The notes: generated from the letters alone by a model not told the origin. Positions 1 to 9,281 are shown, counted from the first letter of the stretch. The stretch: DNA of 64,000 nt from Scopulibacillus_A cellulosilyticus (GCF_042665295.1 NZ_JBHTCO010000019.1:1-64000); one strand, 5' to 3'. A program made the numbers and translations.

Positions 1-127
1 TTTAGAATTTGTTTAATAACACCACTTTTATGTTTCCCCATGTTCCCACCCCAAGGTAAATCTACGAACATTTTACCGAACAATTATCCACAAGTCGACA
101 TTTTATAGTTTCCTAAACAATAAAAAA

Positions 128-154
128 GGCAGGCTGCTATAAAAGCTGCCTGCC
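128..154 (-). terminator. Intrinsic terminator of katA
   Basis: Read on the minus strand, a GC-rich hairpin (arms of 10 nt with one mismatch, core GGCAGGC/GCCTGCC) is followed at once by a run of six T. It lies about 40 nt beyond the catalase stop codon. Bases 1-120 hold no gene that I can support. Confidence 0.85.
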
Positions 155-194
155 TTCGGAATAGATTGAGAGAATTAAATTTTTTCTTTTATAC

Positions 195-1655
195 TTACTT
201 ACCGGTATTAATAGAAATACCCAGGCCTTCAGCTACGCGTTGGCCATATTCAGGATCCGCTTTACGGAAATGTTCAATTTGCCGTAATTGGATTTCTTTC
301 TTAACCGGACGCATGGCATTAACAATGTTGTCAACTAAGCGTCCTCGTTCTTCTTCACTCATCAAACGATATAAGTCACCTGGCTGGGTATAGTGGTCGT
401 TCTTATCATAAGGCACACTTTCCGCAATACCGGAAACCGGCAGCGGTGCCTGGGCAGCGTCTGAGACCTCTTGCGGTCCATTGAAACTGTTAGGTTCATA
501 GTTTCCAGAACCTCCGCCATTATCGTCGAAGCGCATCGCTCCATCGCGCTGGTAGTTATTCACCTCATTTACCGGACGATTGACAGGCAGCATTTGGTAG
601 TTTGTACCAATTCTGTAGCGGTGTGCATCATTATATGCAAATAATCTGCCTTGCAACATTTTATCAGGTGAAAAATCAATCCCAGGGACAATAGTCGCCG
701 GAGAGAAAGCAGCTTGCTCAATTTCCGCAAAGTAGTTTTCAGGATTTTTGTTTAATACCATCCGGCCAACTTCAATAAGCGGATAGTCTTTATGCGACCA
801 GACTTTTGTTACATCAAACGGATCAAATTTATAATGTTCTGCATCTTCAAGAGGCATGATTTGCACATACAGTGTCCATGCTGGGTAATCGCCTTTTTCA
901 ATAGCGTTATACAAGTCTCGTGTTGCATGATCAGGATCTTCGCCGGCTAATTTTACCGCTTCTTCAGCAGTTAAATTTTCTATACCTTGTTCTGTTTTGA
1001 AATGATACTTTATCCAAACGGATTCACCGTCTTCATTCGTCCATTTAAACGTATGGCTCCCAAAGCCGTGCATATGTCGCCAAGATTTTGGCGTACCGCG
1101 ATCTGAGAATAGCGTAGTTATCTGGTGTAATGACTCAGGAGACAAAGAGAAAAAGTCCCACACCGCATTTGGATCCTTGCAGTTCGTTGCCGGATTTCGC
1201 TTTTGTGTATGGATAAAATCCGGGAATTTAATGGCATCGCGGATAAAGAATACAGGTGTATTATTACCGACAAGATCGTAGTTGCCATCCTCAGTATAAA
1301 ACTTCAGTGCAAATCCCCGCGGGTCCCGTTCTGTATCTGCTGATCCTTTCTCACCTGCCACTGTTGAAAAACGGGCAAGCATCGGCGTGCGTTTTCCAAC
1401 TTTTGATAGAAACTTGGCTTTCGTCCACTTTGTTACATCGTTAGTTACCTCAAAATATCCGTGCGCTCCTCCGCCTTTCGCGTGTACAACCCGCTCAGGA
1501 ACACGTTCGCGATTAAAGTGTGCCAGTTTTTCTACCAAATGAACATCTTGTATTAAAACCGGGCCTCTTGATCCGGCTGTTATTGAGTTTTGGTTATCGG
1601 CAACCGGAGAACCGGTATTCGTCGTTAAGTATTTTTTACTGTTTGGATCGGTCAT
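195..1655 (-). CDS. katA: Catalase (KatA-type, monofunctional haem)
   Basis: Haem catalase that dismutates hydrogen peroxide in the cytoplasm. The 486-residue product has the usual length of small-subunit clade 3 catalases. Visible hallmarks are the distal histidine in RVVHAKG (His58), the distal asparagine in LVGNNTPVFF (about Asn131) and the proximal haem-ligand tyrosine in RLFAYNDAHRYR (Tyr341). The ATG follows a GAGGTGATT ribosome site at good spacing. The gene is monocistronic, with its own terminator at 128-154 and a perfect PerR box upstream (1735-1749), so peroxide induction by PerR derepression, as for B. subtilis katA, is the likely control. The family assignment is close to certain; the regulation is inferred from the box. 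Confidence 0.97.
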   Translation of the reverse strand: MTDPNSKKYLTTNTGSPVADNQNSITAGSRGPVLIQDVHLVEKLAHFNRERVPERVVHAKGGGAHGYFEVTNDVTKWTKAKFLSKVGKRTPMLARFSTVAGEKGSADTERDPRGFALKFYTEDGNYDLVGNNTPVFFIRDAIKFPDFIHTQKRNPATNCKDPNAVWDFFSLSPESLHQITTLFSDRGTPKSWRHMHGFGSHTFKWTNEDGESVWIKYHFKTEQGIENLTAEEAVKLAGEDPDHATRDLYNAIEKGDYPAWTLYVQIMPLEDAEHYKFDPFDVTKVWSHKDYPLIEVGRMVLNKNPENYFAEIEQAAFSPATIVPGIDFSPDKMLQGRLFAYNDAHRYRIGTNYQMLPVNRPVNEVNNYQRDGAMRFDDNGGGSGNYEPNSFNGPQEVSDAAQAPLPVSGIAESVPYDKNDHYTQPGDLYRLMSEEERGRLVDNIVNAMRPVKKEIQLRQIEHFRKADPEYGQRVAEGLGISINTGK

Positions 1656-1700
1656 TATGCAATCACCTCATAAATGAAATTTATATGGTTACATGTATTA

Positions 1701-1715
1701 TTATAATAGTTATGT
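1701..1715 (-). promoter_or_regulatory. Second, weaker PerR-like box of katA
   Basis: On the minus strand this 15-mer (ACATAACTATTATAA) agrees with the PerR consensus TTATAATTATTATAA at 12 of 15 positions. It lies 19 bp downstream of the perfect box and overlaps TATAAT-like -10 sequences of the katA promoter. Confidence 0.4.
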
Positions 1716-1734
1716 TATAAAAGTAAATATCTTT

Positions 1735-1749
1735 TTATAATAATTATAA
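1735..1749 (-). promoter_or_regulatory. PerR box upstream of katA
   Basis: The minus strand reads TTATAATTATTATAA, an exact match to the 7-1-7 PerR operator consensus. It lies about 80 bp upstream of the katA start in an AT-rich promoter region. Because the terminal bases are TTATAA rather than TGATAA, PerR rather than Fur is expected to bind. Confidence 0.85.
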
Positions 1750-1811
1750 ACTAATTAACCCATGTAATTCCATTTTACGGTAACCATCATAGCTTATTAG
1801 TGAAATATAAC

Positions 1812-3146
1812 TTAGAAAAAAGATATCCCAATAGCAAAAATAATACCCGAAACAATCAAAGTGGTTACACAATATCCCATAATATCCCTGACCCCTAGTC
1901 CAGCGATGGCCAGTGCCGGTAAAGCCCAAAATGGTTGAGCCATATTCATCCAAGCTTCCCCGTAAGCAATTGACATAGCGGCAACACCCGGGTCAACCCC
2001 AAGCTGTTTGGCAGCTGGCATGATGAATGGGCCTTGAACTACCCAGTGTCCGCCCCCGGAAGGTACAAAGAAATTTACAACTCCGGAACTAAGAAAAGCA
2101 AAAAATGGAAACGTCGCATGCGTTGAGATAGAGATAAATGCGTTTGTTAACATACCGCCTAATCCCGAAAGTTCCATCATTCCTTGAATTCCCGCATAAA
2201 AAGGGAATTGAATGAGAATACCTGCCGTCCCTTTGACACCATTTGATACAGCATTCATATATGATATTGGTGTACCGTGTAGAAGTAATCCTGTTGTGAA
2301 AAAGAGCAGGTTCACTGTATTTATATCAATATTAAATCCTTTGGTTATAAAGTAATAGATCAAATAAGAATAGCCAAGAAGTGAAATGATAATACAAAGT
2401 ATACGGCTGTTCTCCATTCGGACAGCAAATGTTTTTTCACCTGACGATTCGGCAGTTTTAGATGTTTCCTTTGTTTCATCTTCATCTAGAAGTTTCGGAT
2501 CAATACCTACTATATCTTTCCCTCTAGGCATCATTAACCGTGTCATGATCGGCAAGACTATCAGCAAGGCAACCGTAATAAAAATATTATAATTTGCAAA
2601 AATCGTTTTTGACAGCGGTATTAATCCTCCAACTGTTTTCTCCATCGGATTACCCGGGGTAGCGGCTTCTAAAGGAATCGATCCAGAAAGACCGCCATGC
2701 CATGTAAGAAACCCAATATACGCACAGGCAATAAGAAATCGATAATCCGTACCAGGAACCCGTTTTGCCACTTCTTTTGCAAATAATGCTCCAACAATAA
2801 GTCCAAATCCCCAGTTAATAAAGCAAGCAATAGATGCTCCTAAGGTTACGAGAATAACACCTTGCCCAGGTGTTTTCGCAAGACCAGCAATAATCCGCAG
2901 CCATTTTTTCACAAGCGGTGAGCTGGCAAGGGCATGACCCGTGACAATGACTAGACTCATTTGCATGGCAAAGGCTAGCAGGTTCCAAAATCCGCTTCCC
3001 CAAAAATTAACCATGTCAATCGGGCTATGATGAGTAAATACAATTCCAGAAACAAATAAAATGAGTGTCAGAAGCAATGCAAATACAAATGGATTGGGTA
3101 AAAATCTTTGCACTAAAGCCGTAAAAAAGTTTGATAGTGTCCTCAT
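1812..3146 (-). CDS. atoE: Short-chain fatty acid transporter (AtoE family)
   Basis: Predicted integral membrane carrier for short-chain fatty acids such as acetoacetate or butyrate, 444 residues, close in length to E. coli AtoE. The start MRTLSNFFTALVQRFLPNPF and the internal NFFVPSGGGHWVVQGPF stretch are typical of the family; about ten hydrophobic segments are visible. The loop around residues 210-245 is long, charged and rich in Glu/Lys. The ATG follows a GGGGAGG ribosome site. No thiolase or CoA-transferase gene is adjacent, so the substrate is not fixed by context. It may serve the branched-chain acid pathway encoded at 25744-33762, but that is speculation. Confidence 0.85.
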   Translation of the reverse strand: MRTLSNFFTALVQRFLPNPFVFALLLTLILFVSGIVFTHHSPIDMVNFWGSGFWNLLAFAMQMSLVIVTGHALASSPLVKKWLRIIAGLAKTPGQGVILVTLGASIACFINWGFGLIVGALFAKEVAKRVPGTDYRFLIACAYIGFLTWHGGLSGSIPLEAATPGNPMEKTVGGLIPLSKTIFANYNIFITVALLIVLPIMTRLMMPRGKDIVGIDPKLLDEDETKETSKTAESSGEKTFAVRMENSRILCIIISLLGYSYLIYYFITKGFNIDINTVNLLFFTTGLLLHGTPISYMNAVSNGVKGTAGILIQFPFYAGIQGMMELSGLGGMLTNAFISISTHATFPFFAFLSSGVVNFFVPSGGGHWVVQGPFIMPAAKQLGVDPGVAAMSIAYGEAWMNMAQPFWALPALAIAGLGVRDIMGYCVTTLIVSGIIFAIGISFF

Positions 3147-3478
3147 TATATCCTCCCCTGCAATTAAACAGATTTATAATAAAAAGATAATTTTTTAATA
3201 GACTAAAGCTGATTATGCCTGGAAAATTCGGGCTGAAGAATTCATTAGCAAAACATTAAAATATGTAAAACTGCCTGCATATAAGTTTTATACCCCCTCA
3301 TAAATCCCATTATTAGAAACATAAGGTATTAATTCGGTAAATTATTTCCATAGTCCTCTTAAAAAAGCTCATCTATTTAAAGAATTAGATCTATCAGCGG
3401 CTGTTTCTCTTTAAGCCCTTTCTCCTATTCTATTCCCTTAACTTCTTTAAAAGTTAAATGCCATATTCAAATTTATGA

Positions 3479-3507
3479 TTGACAAGATAAATATATAATG
3501 AAATAAT
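3479..3507 (+). promoter_or_regulatory. Sigma-A-like promoter of the ferric ABC operon
   Basis: TTGACA (3479-3484) and AATAAT (3502-3507) are separated by 17 bp. A transcription start near 3514 would lie just upstream of the Fur box, so bound Fur would block initiation. A TATAAT at 3494-3499 is only 9 bp from the -35 and was not used. Confidence 0.6.
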
Positions 3508-3521
3508 GAAACTGCCCTGGT

Positions 3522-3536
3522 TGATAATGATTATCA
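3522..3536. promoter_or_regulatory. Fur box (perfect 7-1-7)
   Basis: TGATAATGATTATCA is an exact match to the 7-1-7 Fur operator (TGATAAT-N-ATTATCA). It sits 53 bp before the start of the ferric substrate-binding protein gene and directly downstream of the promoter, the normal arrangement for iron repression. Confidence 0.92.
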
Positions 3537-3589
3537 TTACCAATCTAAACGCATATAATTAACATTCAACTACATAAGGAGGATGACTA

Positions 3590-4651
3590 ATGGGATCAAC
3601 TAAAAAACTACGGTATGGACTCATGGTTGGGGCAACCGTTTTATCGCTAGGTGTAATGAGCGCATGCGGCAATGCAAATGATTCGTCAAAAGCTAGTAAA
3701 TCGGAGTCTTCTCAATCAGATTCAAAAACTTTAACACTATATAACGGCCAACACGAACAAACGACAGATAAATTGGTGAAGGCTTTTGAGAAAAAGACCG
3801 GCATCAAAGTGAAAGTCCGTAATGGCGGAAGCAGTGAGCTGGCCAACCAAATTACAGAAGAAGGCAAAAATTCGCCTGCGGATGTCTTTTATTCTGAGGA
3901 ATCCCCGCCTCTTTCAATGCTTGCAGAAAAAGGGATGCTCGCTAAGGTTAATTCAAATACCCTTAAGCAGGTACCTAAACAGTACAGTGATAAGAACGGC
4001 GATTGGATTGGCGTTACAGCGCGGACGCGTGTTGCCGTCTACAATACTAATATGATTTCTGAAAAAGAATTGCCTAAGTCTGTTCTTGACTTTGCTAAAC
4101 CGGAGTGGAAAGGTAAAGTCGGCTATGTTCCAACCAGCGGTGCCTTCCAAGAACAAATCGTCGCTATTGCAAAAACTAAGGGTGACGCTGCAGCTAAAAA
4201 ATGGCTGGAAGGACTTAAGAAATACGGTAAGAAGTACAACAATAATGGCGCTGCATTAGATGCGGTTCGCCGCGGCCAAGTGGCAACAGCTCTTATCAAC
4301 AACTATTATTGGTTCCGCGAAGCTAACGAATTAGGCAAAGATAAAATGCATTCTAAGCTATATTATTTCGGCAACCAGGATCCAGGCGGATTAGTCACGA
4401 TTTCCGGCGTCGGGGAACTTAAATCAAGTAAACATAAAAAAGAAGCAGATGAATTTCTTAAATTTATAACAAGTAAAGAGGGGCAAGAGGTTCTTGCTAA
4501 AGACAGTGAAGAGTACCCACTGCACCCGGGTGTCACATCTAAATATAATCTTAAACCGTTTAATGAACTCGAACCGCCTCATATCTCACCTTCCGATTTA
4601 GGTGACGGTCAAAAGGCATTAAAACTTGAGCAGGAGGTCGGATTGAGTTAA
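3590..4651 (+). CDS. Ferric iron ABC transporter, substrate-binding lipoprotein
   Basis: Extracellular iron-binding component of an FbpABC/FutABC-type importer. The 353-residue protein begins with a lipoprotein signal ending in VMSAC (lipidated Cys26). The mature part contains YNGQHEQT (ligand-type His55) and the twin tyrosines of NNYYWFRE (Tyr239-Tyr240), both hallmarks of ferric-binding proteins of the FbpA class. It is the first gene of a three-gene operon behind a Fur box, and its TAA overlaps the ATG of the permease gene by one base. Ferric iron as substrate is well supported by both residues and regulation; whether a chelate or free Fe3+ is bound cannot be read. Confidence 0.92.
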   Translation: MGSTKKLRYGLMVGATVLSLGVMSACGNANDSSKASKSESSQSDSKTLTLYNGQHEQTTDKLVKAFEKKTGIKVKVRNGGSSELANQITEEGKNSPADVFYSEESPPLSMLAEKGMLAKVNSNTLKQVPKQYSDKNGDWIGVTARTRVAVYNTNMISEKELPKSVLDFAKPEWKGKVGYVPTSGAFQEQIVAIAKTKGDAAAKKWLEGLKKYGKKYNNNGAALDAVRRGQVATALINNYYWFREANELGKDKMHSKLYYFGNQDPGGLVTISGVGELKSSKHKKEADEFLKFITSKEGQEVLAKDSEEYPLHPGVTSKYNLKPFNELEPPHISPSDLGDGQKALKLEQEVGLS

Positions 4652-6204
4652 TGTCTGGGGCAGTTTCAAGCGGTAAGCGCCATCAGCGGAGGAAATTTCA
4701 CTTTCCTCCGCTATGGATGTTTGTGCCGACAATTATCGTCATCTTATTGGTCTTAATGCCCTTAGCTTATATTGTGTTAAGAGCAAAGCAAGCAGGATGG
4801 CATACCGCGGTTGAATTAATTTTTCGTCCAAGGGTCTATGAGCTCCTTGGCAACACTGTTCTTTTGACTGTTACAGTTACAGCGGCTTCAATAATTATCG
4901 GTTTAGTAACAGCCTGGTGTGTTGAACGAAGCAACTTACCAGGCCGAAGGATATGGAATGTCATTCTTACATTGCCTTTCGCAGTTCCTGCTTTTGTCAG
5001 CAGTTACAGCTGGGTCTCTTTGAGCCCTAAACTCCAAGGATTTGGAGGTGCGGCTTTAATATTAACTCTATCAAGTTACCCGCTTGTGCATCTTCCAGTA
5101 GCGGCTTCATTACGAGGCATGGATCCGGCACTGGAAGAAACAGCACGCTCATTAGGTTACGGCCAGTGGCGTACTTTTTGGCGGGTCACACTGCCGCAAA
5201 CACGCCCTGCTTTATTTGGCGGCGCCTTGCTGATTGCTTTACACATGCTTGCGGAATTCGGCGCTTTATCATTATTAAGATTTGAAACCTTTACAACCGC
5301 TATTTATGATGAGTATCAGCTGGCGTTTAGCAATGCTTCGGCAGCCATGCTTGCAGCGGTATTGCTCGTCCTTTGTCTCATATTACTCTTTTTTGAGGTC
5401 ATTATACGCGGTCGGGCGCGTTATGCTAGAATAGGAAAAGGCGCAGCTAGAATACAAAAACATGTACCGCTCGGTAAATCAATGCCATTAGTCATCGCTA
5501 TTTTTTTTATACTTTCCTTCTTGGCAATCGGCGTGCCAATGATCATGCTCGTCTATTGGTTAATTGTCGGAAGCTCAAGGGCTTTTCCAATCCATGAGTT
5601 TTTGACGACCATTTTTTCTTCACTCGGATTGGCCTTCGGCGGTGCCCTATTGACAACTATTTTTGCGATTCCGGTTGCAGTACTTGCTGTTCGTTATCGC
5701 GGCAGCCTGGCAACGTTAGCCGATAGGCTCCCATATATGCTGCGTGCGGTACCAGGACTTGTGATTGCACTTGCCCTTGTATTCTTTTCTGTTAATTATG
5801 CTTATTCTTTGTATCAAACAACATTTCTTCTGTTAATTGGGTATGCATTATTGTTCCTGCCGCTTGCCTTAACATCCATTAAAGCTGCTGTTGAACAGGC
5901 GCCGCCGCGGTTGGAAGAAACCGCCCGATCGCTTGGAAAACGTCCGCTGCGGGTATTTTTCTCGGTTACTCTGCCGCTTATTTTACCTGGAATTGGGTCG
6001 GGAGCGACGCTGGTTTTTCTTGAAGGAATGAAAGAACTGACTGCAACTTTATTGCTTCGGCCGACAGGGGTTGATACACTGGCTACCGAGATATGGACAC
6101 ATACATCTAATACTGAATATGCAGCGGCAGCTCCGTTTGCGGCACTGTTAGTTCTTGTTTCAGGTATACCCGCTTATTTACTTACTCGGCATAAAAATAA
6201 ATGA
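4651..6204 (+). CDS. Ferric iron ABC transporter, permease (fused two-domain)
   Basis: FbpB-type permease of 517 residues with two tandem BPD-transport domains, so one chain forms the whole transmembrane pore. Each half carries an EAA loop for ATPase docking: EETARSLGYGQWRTFWRVTL in the first half and EETARSLGKRPLRVFFSVTL in the second. About twelve membrane segments are visible after a basic N-terminal tail. Translational coupling is likely: the ATG shares one base with the upstream stop, and an AGGAGG lies inside the 3' end of the preceding gene. It works with the lipoprotein before it and the ATPase after it. Confidence 0.92.
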   Translation: MSGAVSSGKRHQRRKFHFPPLWMFVPTIIVILLVLMPLAYIVLRAKQAGWHTAVELIFRPRVYELLGNTVLLTVTVTAASIIIGLVTAWCVERSNLPGRRIWNVILTLPFAVPAFVSSYSWVSLSPKLQGFGGAALILTLSSYPLVHLPVAASLRGMDPALEETARSLGYGQWRTFWRVTLPQTRPALFGGALLIALHMLAEFGALSLLRFETFTTAIYDEYQLAFSNASAAMLAAVLLVLCLILLFFEVIIRGRARYARIGKGAARIQKHVPLGKSMPLVIAIFFILSFLAIGVPMIMLVYWLIVGSSRAFPIHEFLTTIFSSLGLAFGGALLTTIFAIPVAVLAVRYRGSLATLADRLPYMLRAVPGLVIALALVFFSVNYAYSLYQTTFLLLIGYALLFLPLALTSIKAAVEQAPPRLEETARSLGKRPLRVFFSVTLPLILPGIGSGATLVFLEGMKELTATLLLRPTGVDTLATEIWTHTSNTEYAAAAPFAALLVLVSGIPAYLLTRHKNK

Positions 6205-6252
6205 TGAAATAAGAAACTTTAGTATGAAACCGTTTGTTGGGGGGATTTTATA

Positions 6253-7329
6253 ATGAAAGATTTGCGGATAACGTCACTCAATAAGTCTTTTGGAAAAGTT
6301 AACGTATTGCGTGATGTTAATTTACATGTGCCATCCGGTCAAATTGCGGCTGTTCTTGGGCCTTCCGGATGCGGTAAAACGACCTTACTCAGAACGATTG
6401 CCGGATTTGAAGAGCCTGACCGCGGCTGCATTGAAGTGGGAGAAATAACTGTCTGTGACAACAGCCGCAGTCTTCCGCCGGAAAAAAGAAGAATCGGTTA
6501 TGTCCCGCAGGAAGGTGCACTGTTCCCCCATCTGACAGTTGCTGACAATGTTGCTTTTGGATTACCGCGTAAGCTGCGCCGTTTAGGCCGTGTTGAAGAG
6601 ATGCTGGAATTAACGGGAATGGCTAATCTTGGCCGCCGTATGCCGCACGAACTTTCCGGCGGGCAGCAACAACGTGTCGCCCTTGCTCGTGCACTGGCAC
6701 CTTCACCTTCACTGATCCTTTTAGATGAACCGTTCAGTGCATTGGATGCCGGACTGCGAACAACTCTGCGTGAAGATGTCCGTACAGCACTAAAGGAATC
6801 CGGTACAACAGCTGTTATCGTCACCCATGATCAGGAGGAAGCTCTTTCAATGGCTGATGTGGTATCAGTCATGAAAAGCGGGCAAATGATTCAAACTGCC
6901 GATCCTGTTACATTATATAAGTCCCCTGTCGATCTTGACATTGCTACATTTGTCGGTGAAACAACTCAACTTACAGCAAATGTGCATAATGCCTGTGCCA
7001 ATTGTATACTTGGTCAATTACCTATTCAGGCATGCTGTATGGCTTCAGTTAACCAAGCAACTATCATGATCCGCCCAGAACAATTTATCATCCAGCAACC
7101 GGAGGAAGGCATCCGTGCACAGGTAACCGCAGTGAAATATCTTGGTCATGACGCATTGCTTACTTTGCGCATTCTTGACGATAATCCTCAAGAAGATCTT
7201 GAAGTCTCCGCCAGGGTAAGCGGCCTATCCAACTATAAAATTGGCGATATTGTCGGTCTAAAAGTGGACGGTGAAGTCATGGCTTACCCTTCTGAAAACA
7301 AACGAGATCAAATGACAATTTCTGTATAA
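6253..7329 (+). CDS. Ferric iron ABC transporter, ATP-binding protein
   Basis: ATPase subunit of the iron importer, 358 residues. Walker A GPSGCGKTT is at 36-44, the Q-loop in VPQEG near 85, signature LSGGQ at 134-138, Walker B LILLDEP at 154-160 and the switch histidine in VTHDQEEA (His192). The C-terminal 120 residues form a regulatory extension of the TOBE type seen in FbpC/PotA ATPases. The cysteine-rich piece CANCILGQLPIQACC near 245 is unusual for this domain and might sense metal or redox state; this is a guess. A GGGGGGA ribosome site precedes the ATG, 48 nt after the permease stop, and a strong terminator closes the operon. Confidence 0.92.
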   Translation: MKDLRITSLNKSFGKVNVLRDVNLHVPSGQIAAVLGPSGCGKTTLLRTIAGFEEPDRGCIEVGEITVCDNSRSLPPEKRRIGYVPQEGALFPHLTVADNVAFGLPRKLRRLGRVEEMLELTGMANLGRRMPHELSGGQQQRVALARALAPSPSLILLDEPFSALDAGLRTTLREDVRTALKESGTTAVIVTHDQEEALSMADVVSVMKSGQMIQTADPVTLYKSPVDLDIATFVGETTQLTANVHNACANCILGQLPIQACCMASVNQATIMIRPEQFIIQQPEEGIRAQVTAVKYLGHDALLTLRILDDNPQEDLEVSARVSGLSNYKIGDIVGLKVDGEVMAYPSENKRDQMTISV

Positions 7330-7333
7330 TAAT

Positions 7334-7369
7334 AAAACCATCCCTCGATTCTTTTTAAGGGATGGTTTT
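7334..7369 (+). terminator. Terminator of the ferric ABC operon
   Basis: A perfect 12-bp inverted repeat (core ACCATCCCT/AGGGATGGT, 12-nt loop) ends in a T run four bases after the ATPase stop. Confidence 0.88.
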
Positions 7370-7530
7370 ATTAAAATGACTTATTTTGCTAATATTCCGC
7401 TCTTTAAATATCATATATTATGTCAAATGGCATACTGACTACTCCCTATTTATTAATAGTTCATCCCGGAATATAATGAAATAATCTCTATTAACGTCTG
7501 TTAAACAGTTTAATATAAATAAATGTACTT

Positions 7531-7592
7531 AAGGGTTGTGCATTGAAAATTAAAATAATATATGCTATCGTATATGATATATTACAACCCTT
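7531..7592. repeat. Long-spaced inverted repeat in the hpaG upstream region
   Basis: AAGGGTTGT (7531-7539) and ACAACCCTT (7584-7592) are perfect 9-bp inverted arms separated by 44 bp of AT-rich sequence that itself carries ATATAT arms around CTATCG. It is the only clear structure in the 352-base gap 7370-7722. It could be a paired operator or a cruciform in the promoter of the hpaG-like operon. I find no coding sequence in the gap. Confidence 0.4.
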
Positions 7593-7722
7593 CTGAAAAT
7601 TAACGAAATTGCTTCATTGTACAACTGCAGGCTACACATGAATAAGGTTGAATCCTCGAATAACTCACTTTTCTTATTATGATGTATCAATTTTTTGTAT
7701 CTATTAATCGTGGGGTGATTAT

Positions 7723-8514
7723 ATGAAGAAAGCAACAACTAAGTTTCGCGGTTCAAGACAGACAACCGAGGTTTATGTCAATCCGGCTGACGGTACTGCC
7801 GTTTTAAATGATATGTATAATAGTTTAAAAGATTTGCCATGGGATGTTCCTGTTTCAGGTACAATCTACGGGACTGCATTGAATTACAAAGGTGCACTCG
7901 CTGCTCTGGGTGAATCTGTTAATGAAAAGCCTTATCAAGCACCGCCCAAAGCACCTATTATGTATATAAAGCCAGTAAATACTATCATTAGCTATGGTAT
8001 GCCGATTCCATTACCTACAGATTTTTCAGAGGTTGAAATAGGTCCAGCGCTCGGTATTGTCATTGGGCAAACAGCGACACGCGTAAGCGAGGAACAAGCC
8101 ATGTCTTACGTCGCCGGTTACACGATCGTTAATGATGTCAGCATTCCTCATGAAAGCGTTTACCGACCAGCTGTAATGCAAAAGGCCCGTGACGGCTTTT
8201 GTCCAGTAGGTCCTTGGGTTATCGAGCGTGAAGCTGTCACAAATCCGGATGAATTAAATATAAGGGTTTTTATCAATGGTGAATTAAAACAACAAAACAA
8301 TACGAAAAATCTTATCCGGTCTGTCCGCCGGTTAATTTGTGATGTGACAGATTTTATGACATTGAATGCCGGCGACGTTCTTCTTGTTGGTGTTCCAGAA
8401 AATGCGCCGCTTGCTAAAAAAGGTGATGTCGTTAGGATTGAAATTGATGAAGTAGGTATATTAGAAAATCATGTTGTAAACGAAAACGAGCTGGTTAAGG
8501 AGGTCGTACGATGA
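7723..8514 (+). CDS. HpaG1-like fumarylacetoacetate hydrolase-family protein
   Basis: 263-residue member of the fumarylacetoacetate hydrolase family, resembling the N-terminal half of HpaG (HpcE), the isomerase/decarboxylase of 4-hydroxyphenylacetate and homoprotocatechuate breakdown. Family landmarks are GTALNYKG, the IVNDVSIPHESVYRPAVMQK segment and the terminal PLAKKGDVVRIEID. In place of the usual Glu-x-Glu metal motif (as in HYECELAVIIG of its neighbour) it reads EVEIGPALGIVIG, so one acidic ligand is absent; this half may be structural or have altered chemistry. The ATG follows GGGGTGATT. It overlaps the next gene by four bases (ATGA), which suggests the two products form one complex. 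Confidence 0.8.
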   Translation: MKKATTKFRGSRQTTEVYVNPADGTAVLNDMYNSLKDLPWDVPVSGTIYGTALNYKGALAALGESVNEKPYQAPPKAPIMYIKPVNTIISYGMPIPLPTDFSEVEIGPALGIVIGQTATRVSEEQAMSYVAGYTIVNDVSIPHESVYRPAVMQKARDGFCPVGPWVIEREAVTNPDELNIRVFINGELKQQNNTKNLIRSVRRLICDVTDFMTLNAGDVLLVGVPENAPLAKKGDVVRIEIDEVGILENHVVNENELVKEVVR

Positions 8515-9281
8515 AACGAGCACGAGTTGCATACGGCGGCGCTATTCATGATGCCTCTGAAGTAAATGGCCAATTAAAACTTAACGATGGCCGAATTGTC
8601 TCTGAAAATGATGTTGTTTGGCTTCCTCCAATACAACCTCGTACGGTTTTTGCCCTTGGATTAAATTATGCTGATCACGCCAATGAATTGGCATTTAAAG
8701 CGCCAACAGAACCGTTAGTCTTTTTGAAAGGTCCGAACACATTCATCGGTCATAATGGGCAAACACGCCGTCCATCGGATGTGACTTACATGCACTATGA
8801 ATGTGAGTTGGCTGTTATTATCGGAAGAAAAGCACGCAACGTAAAACGGGAAGAGGCTTATGACTATGTCAAAGGCTATACTGTTGCAAATGATTATGCG
8901 CTTCGGGACTATTTGGAAAACTACTATCGTCCTAACTTAAGGGTAAAAAACCGTGACACCTGTACACCAATCGGTCCATGGCTTGTTGATGCTGAAGATG
9001 TTCAAGATCCAATGAATCTAACCCTTCGCACCTACGTTAATGGCAAAATAACACAAGAAGGAACGACAAGTGATATGATTTTCAGCATTCCCGATCTGAT
9101 TGAATATCTTAGCGGATTTATGACATTAAATGAAGGTGATGTCATCCTTACCGGTACCCCTAAAGGGTCAGTTGATACTGCTGTCGGCGACGAAGTAGTC
9201 ACGGAAATAGAAGGTATTGGCCGGCTTGTAAATACCATTGTCGGCGATGAAGCATTTTCAATTGCCGGTTCTGAAAATTAA
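8511..9281 (+). CDS. HpaG2-like fumarylacetoacetate hydrolase-family protein
   Basis: 256-residue partner of the preceding gene, resembling the C-terminal half of HpaG (2-hydroxyhepta-2,4-diene-1,7-dioate isomerase / 5-oxopent-3-ene-1,2,5-tricarboxylate decarboxylase). It keeps the metal site: MHYECELAVIIG supplies the Glu-x-Glu pair and VANDYALRD the aspartate. The C-terminal LNEGDVILTGTPKG is the classic family signature. In enterobacteria the two halves are fused; here they are separate but translationally coupled. Product assignment is to the HpaG family; the actual substrate is unproven because the rest of the meta-cleavage pathway is not nearby. Confidence 0.85.
   Translation: MKRARVAYGGAIHDASEVNGQLKLNDGRIVSENDVVWLPPIQPRTVFALGLNYADHANELAFKAPTEPLVFLKGPNTFIGHNGQTRRPSDVTYMHYECELAVIIGRKARNVKREEAYDYVKGYTVANDYALRDYLENYYRPNLRVKNRDTCTPIGPWLVDAEDVQDPMNLTLRTYVNGKITQEGTTSDMIFSIPDLIEYLSGFMTLNEGDVILTGTPKGSVDTAVGDEVVTEIEGIGRLVNTIVGDEAFSIAGSEN

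Larger units (their letters stand above)
3147..3589. other. Intergenic region with iron-regulated promoter
   Basis: These 443 bases separate two divergent genes. I see no coding sequence. The right end carries the promoter and Fur box of the ferric transporter operon (listed separately); the rest is AT-rich with no structure I can interpret. Confidence 0.6.

Noticed and set aside
3479..3499. TTGACA followed by TATAAT as the promoter of the ferric operon
   Set aside because: The spacer would be only 9 bp; AATAAT at 17 bp is a better -10.
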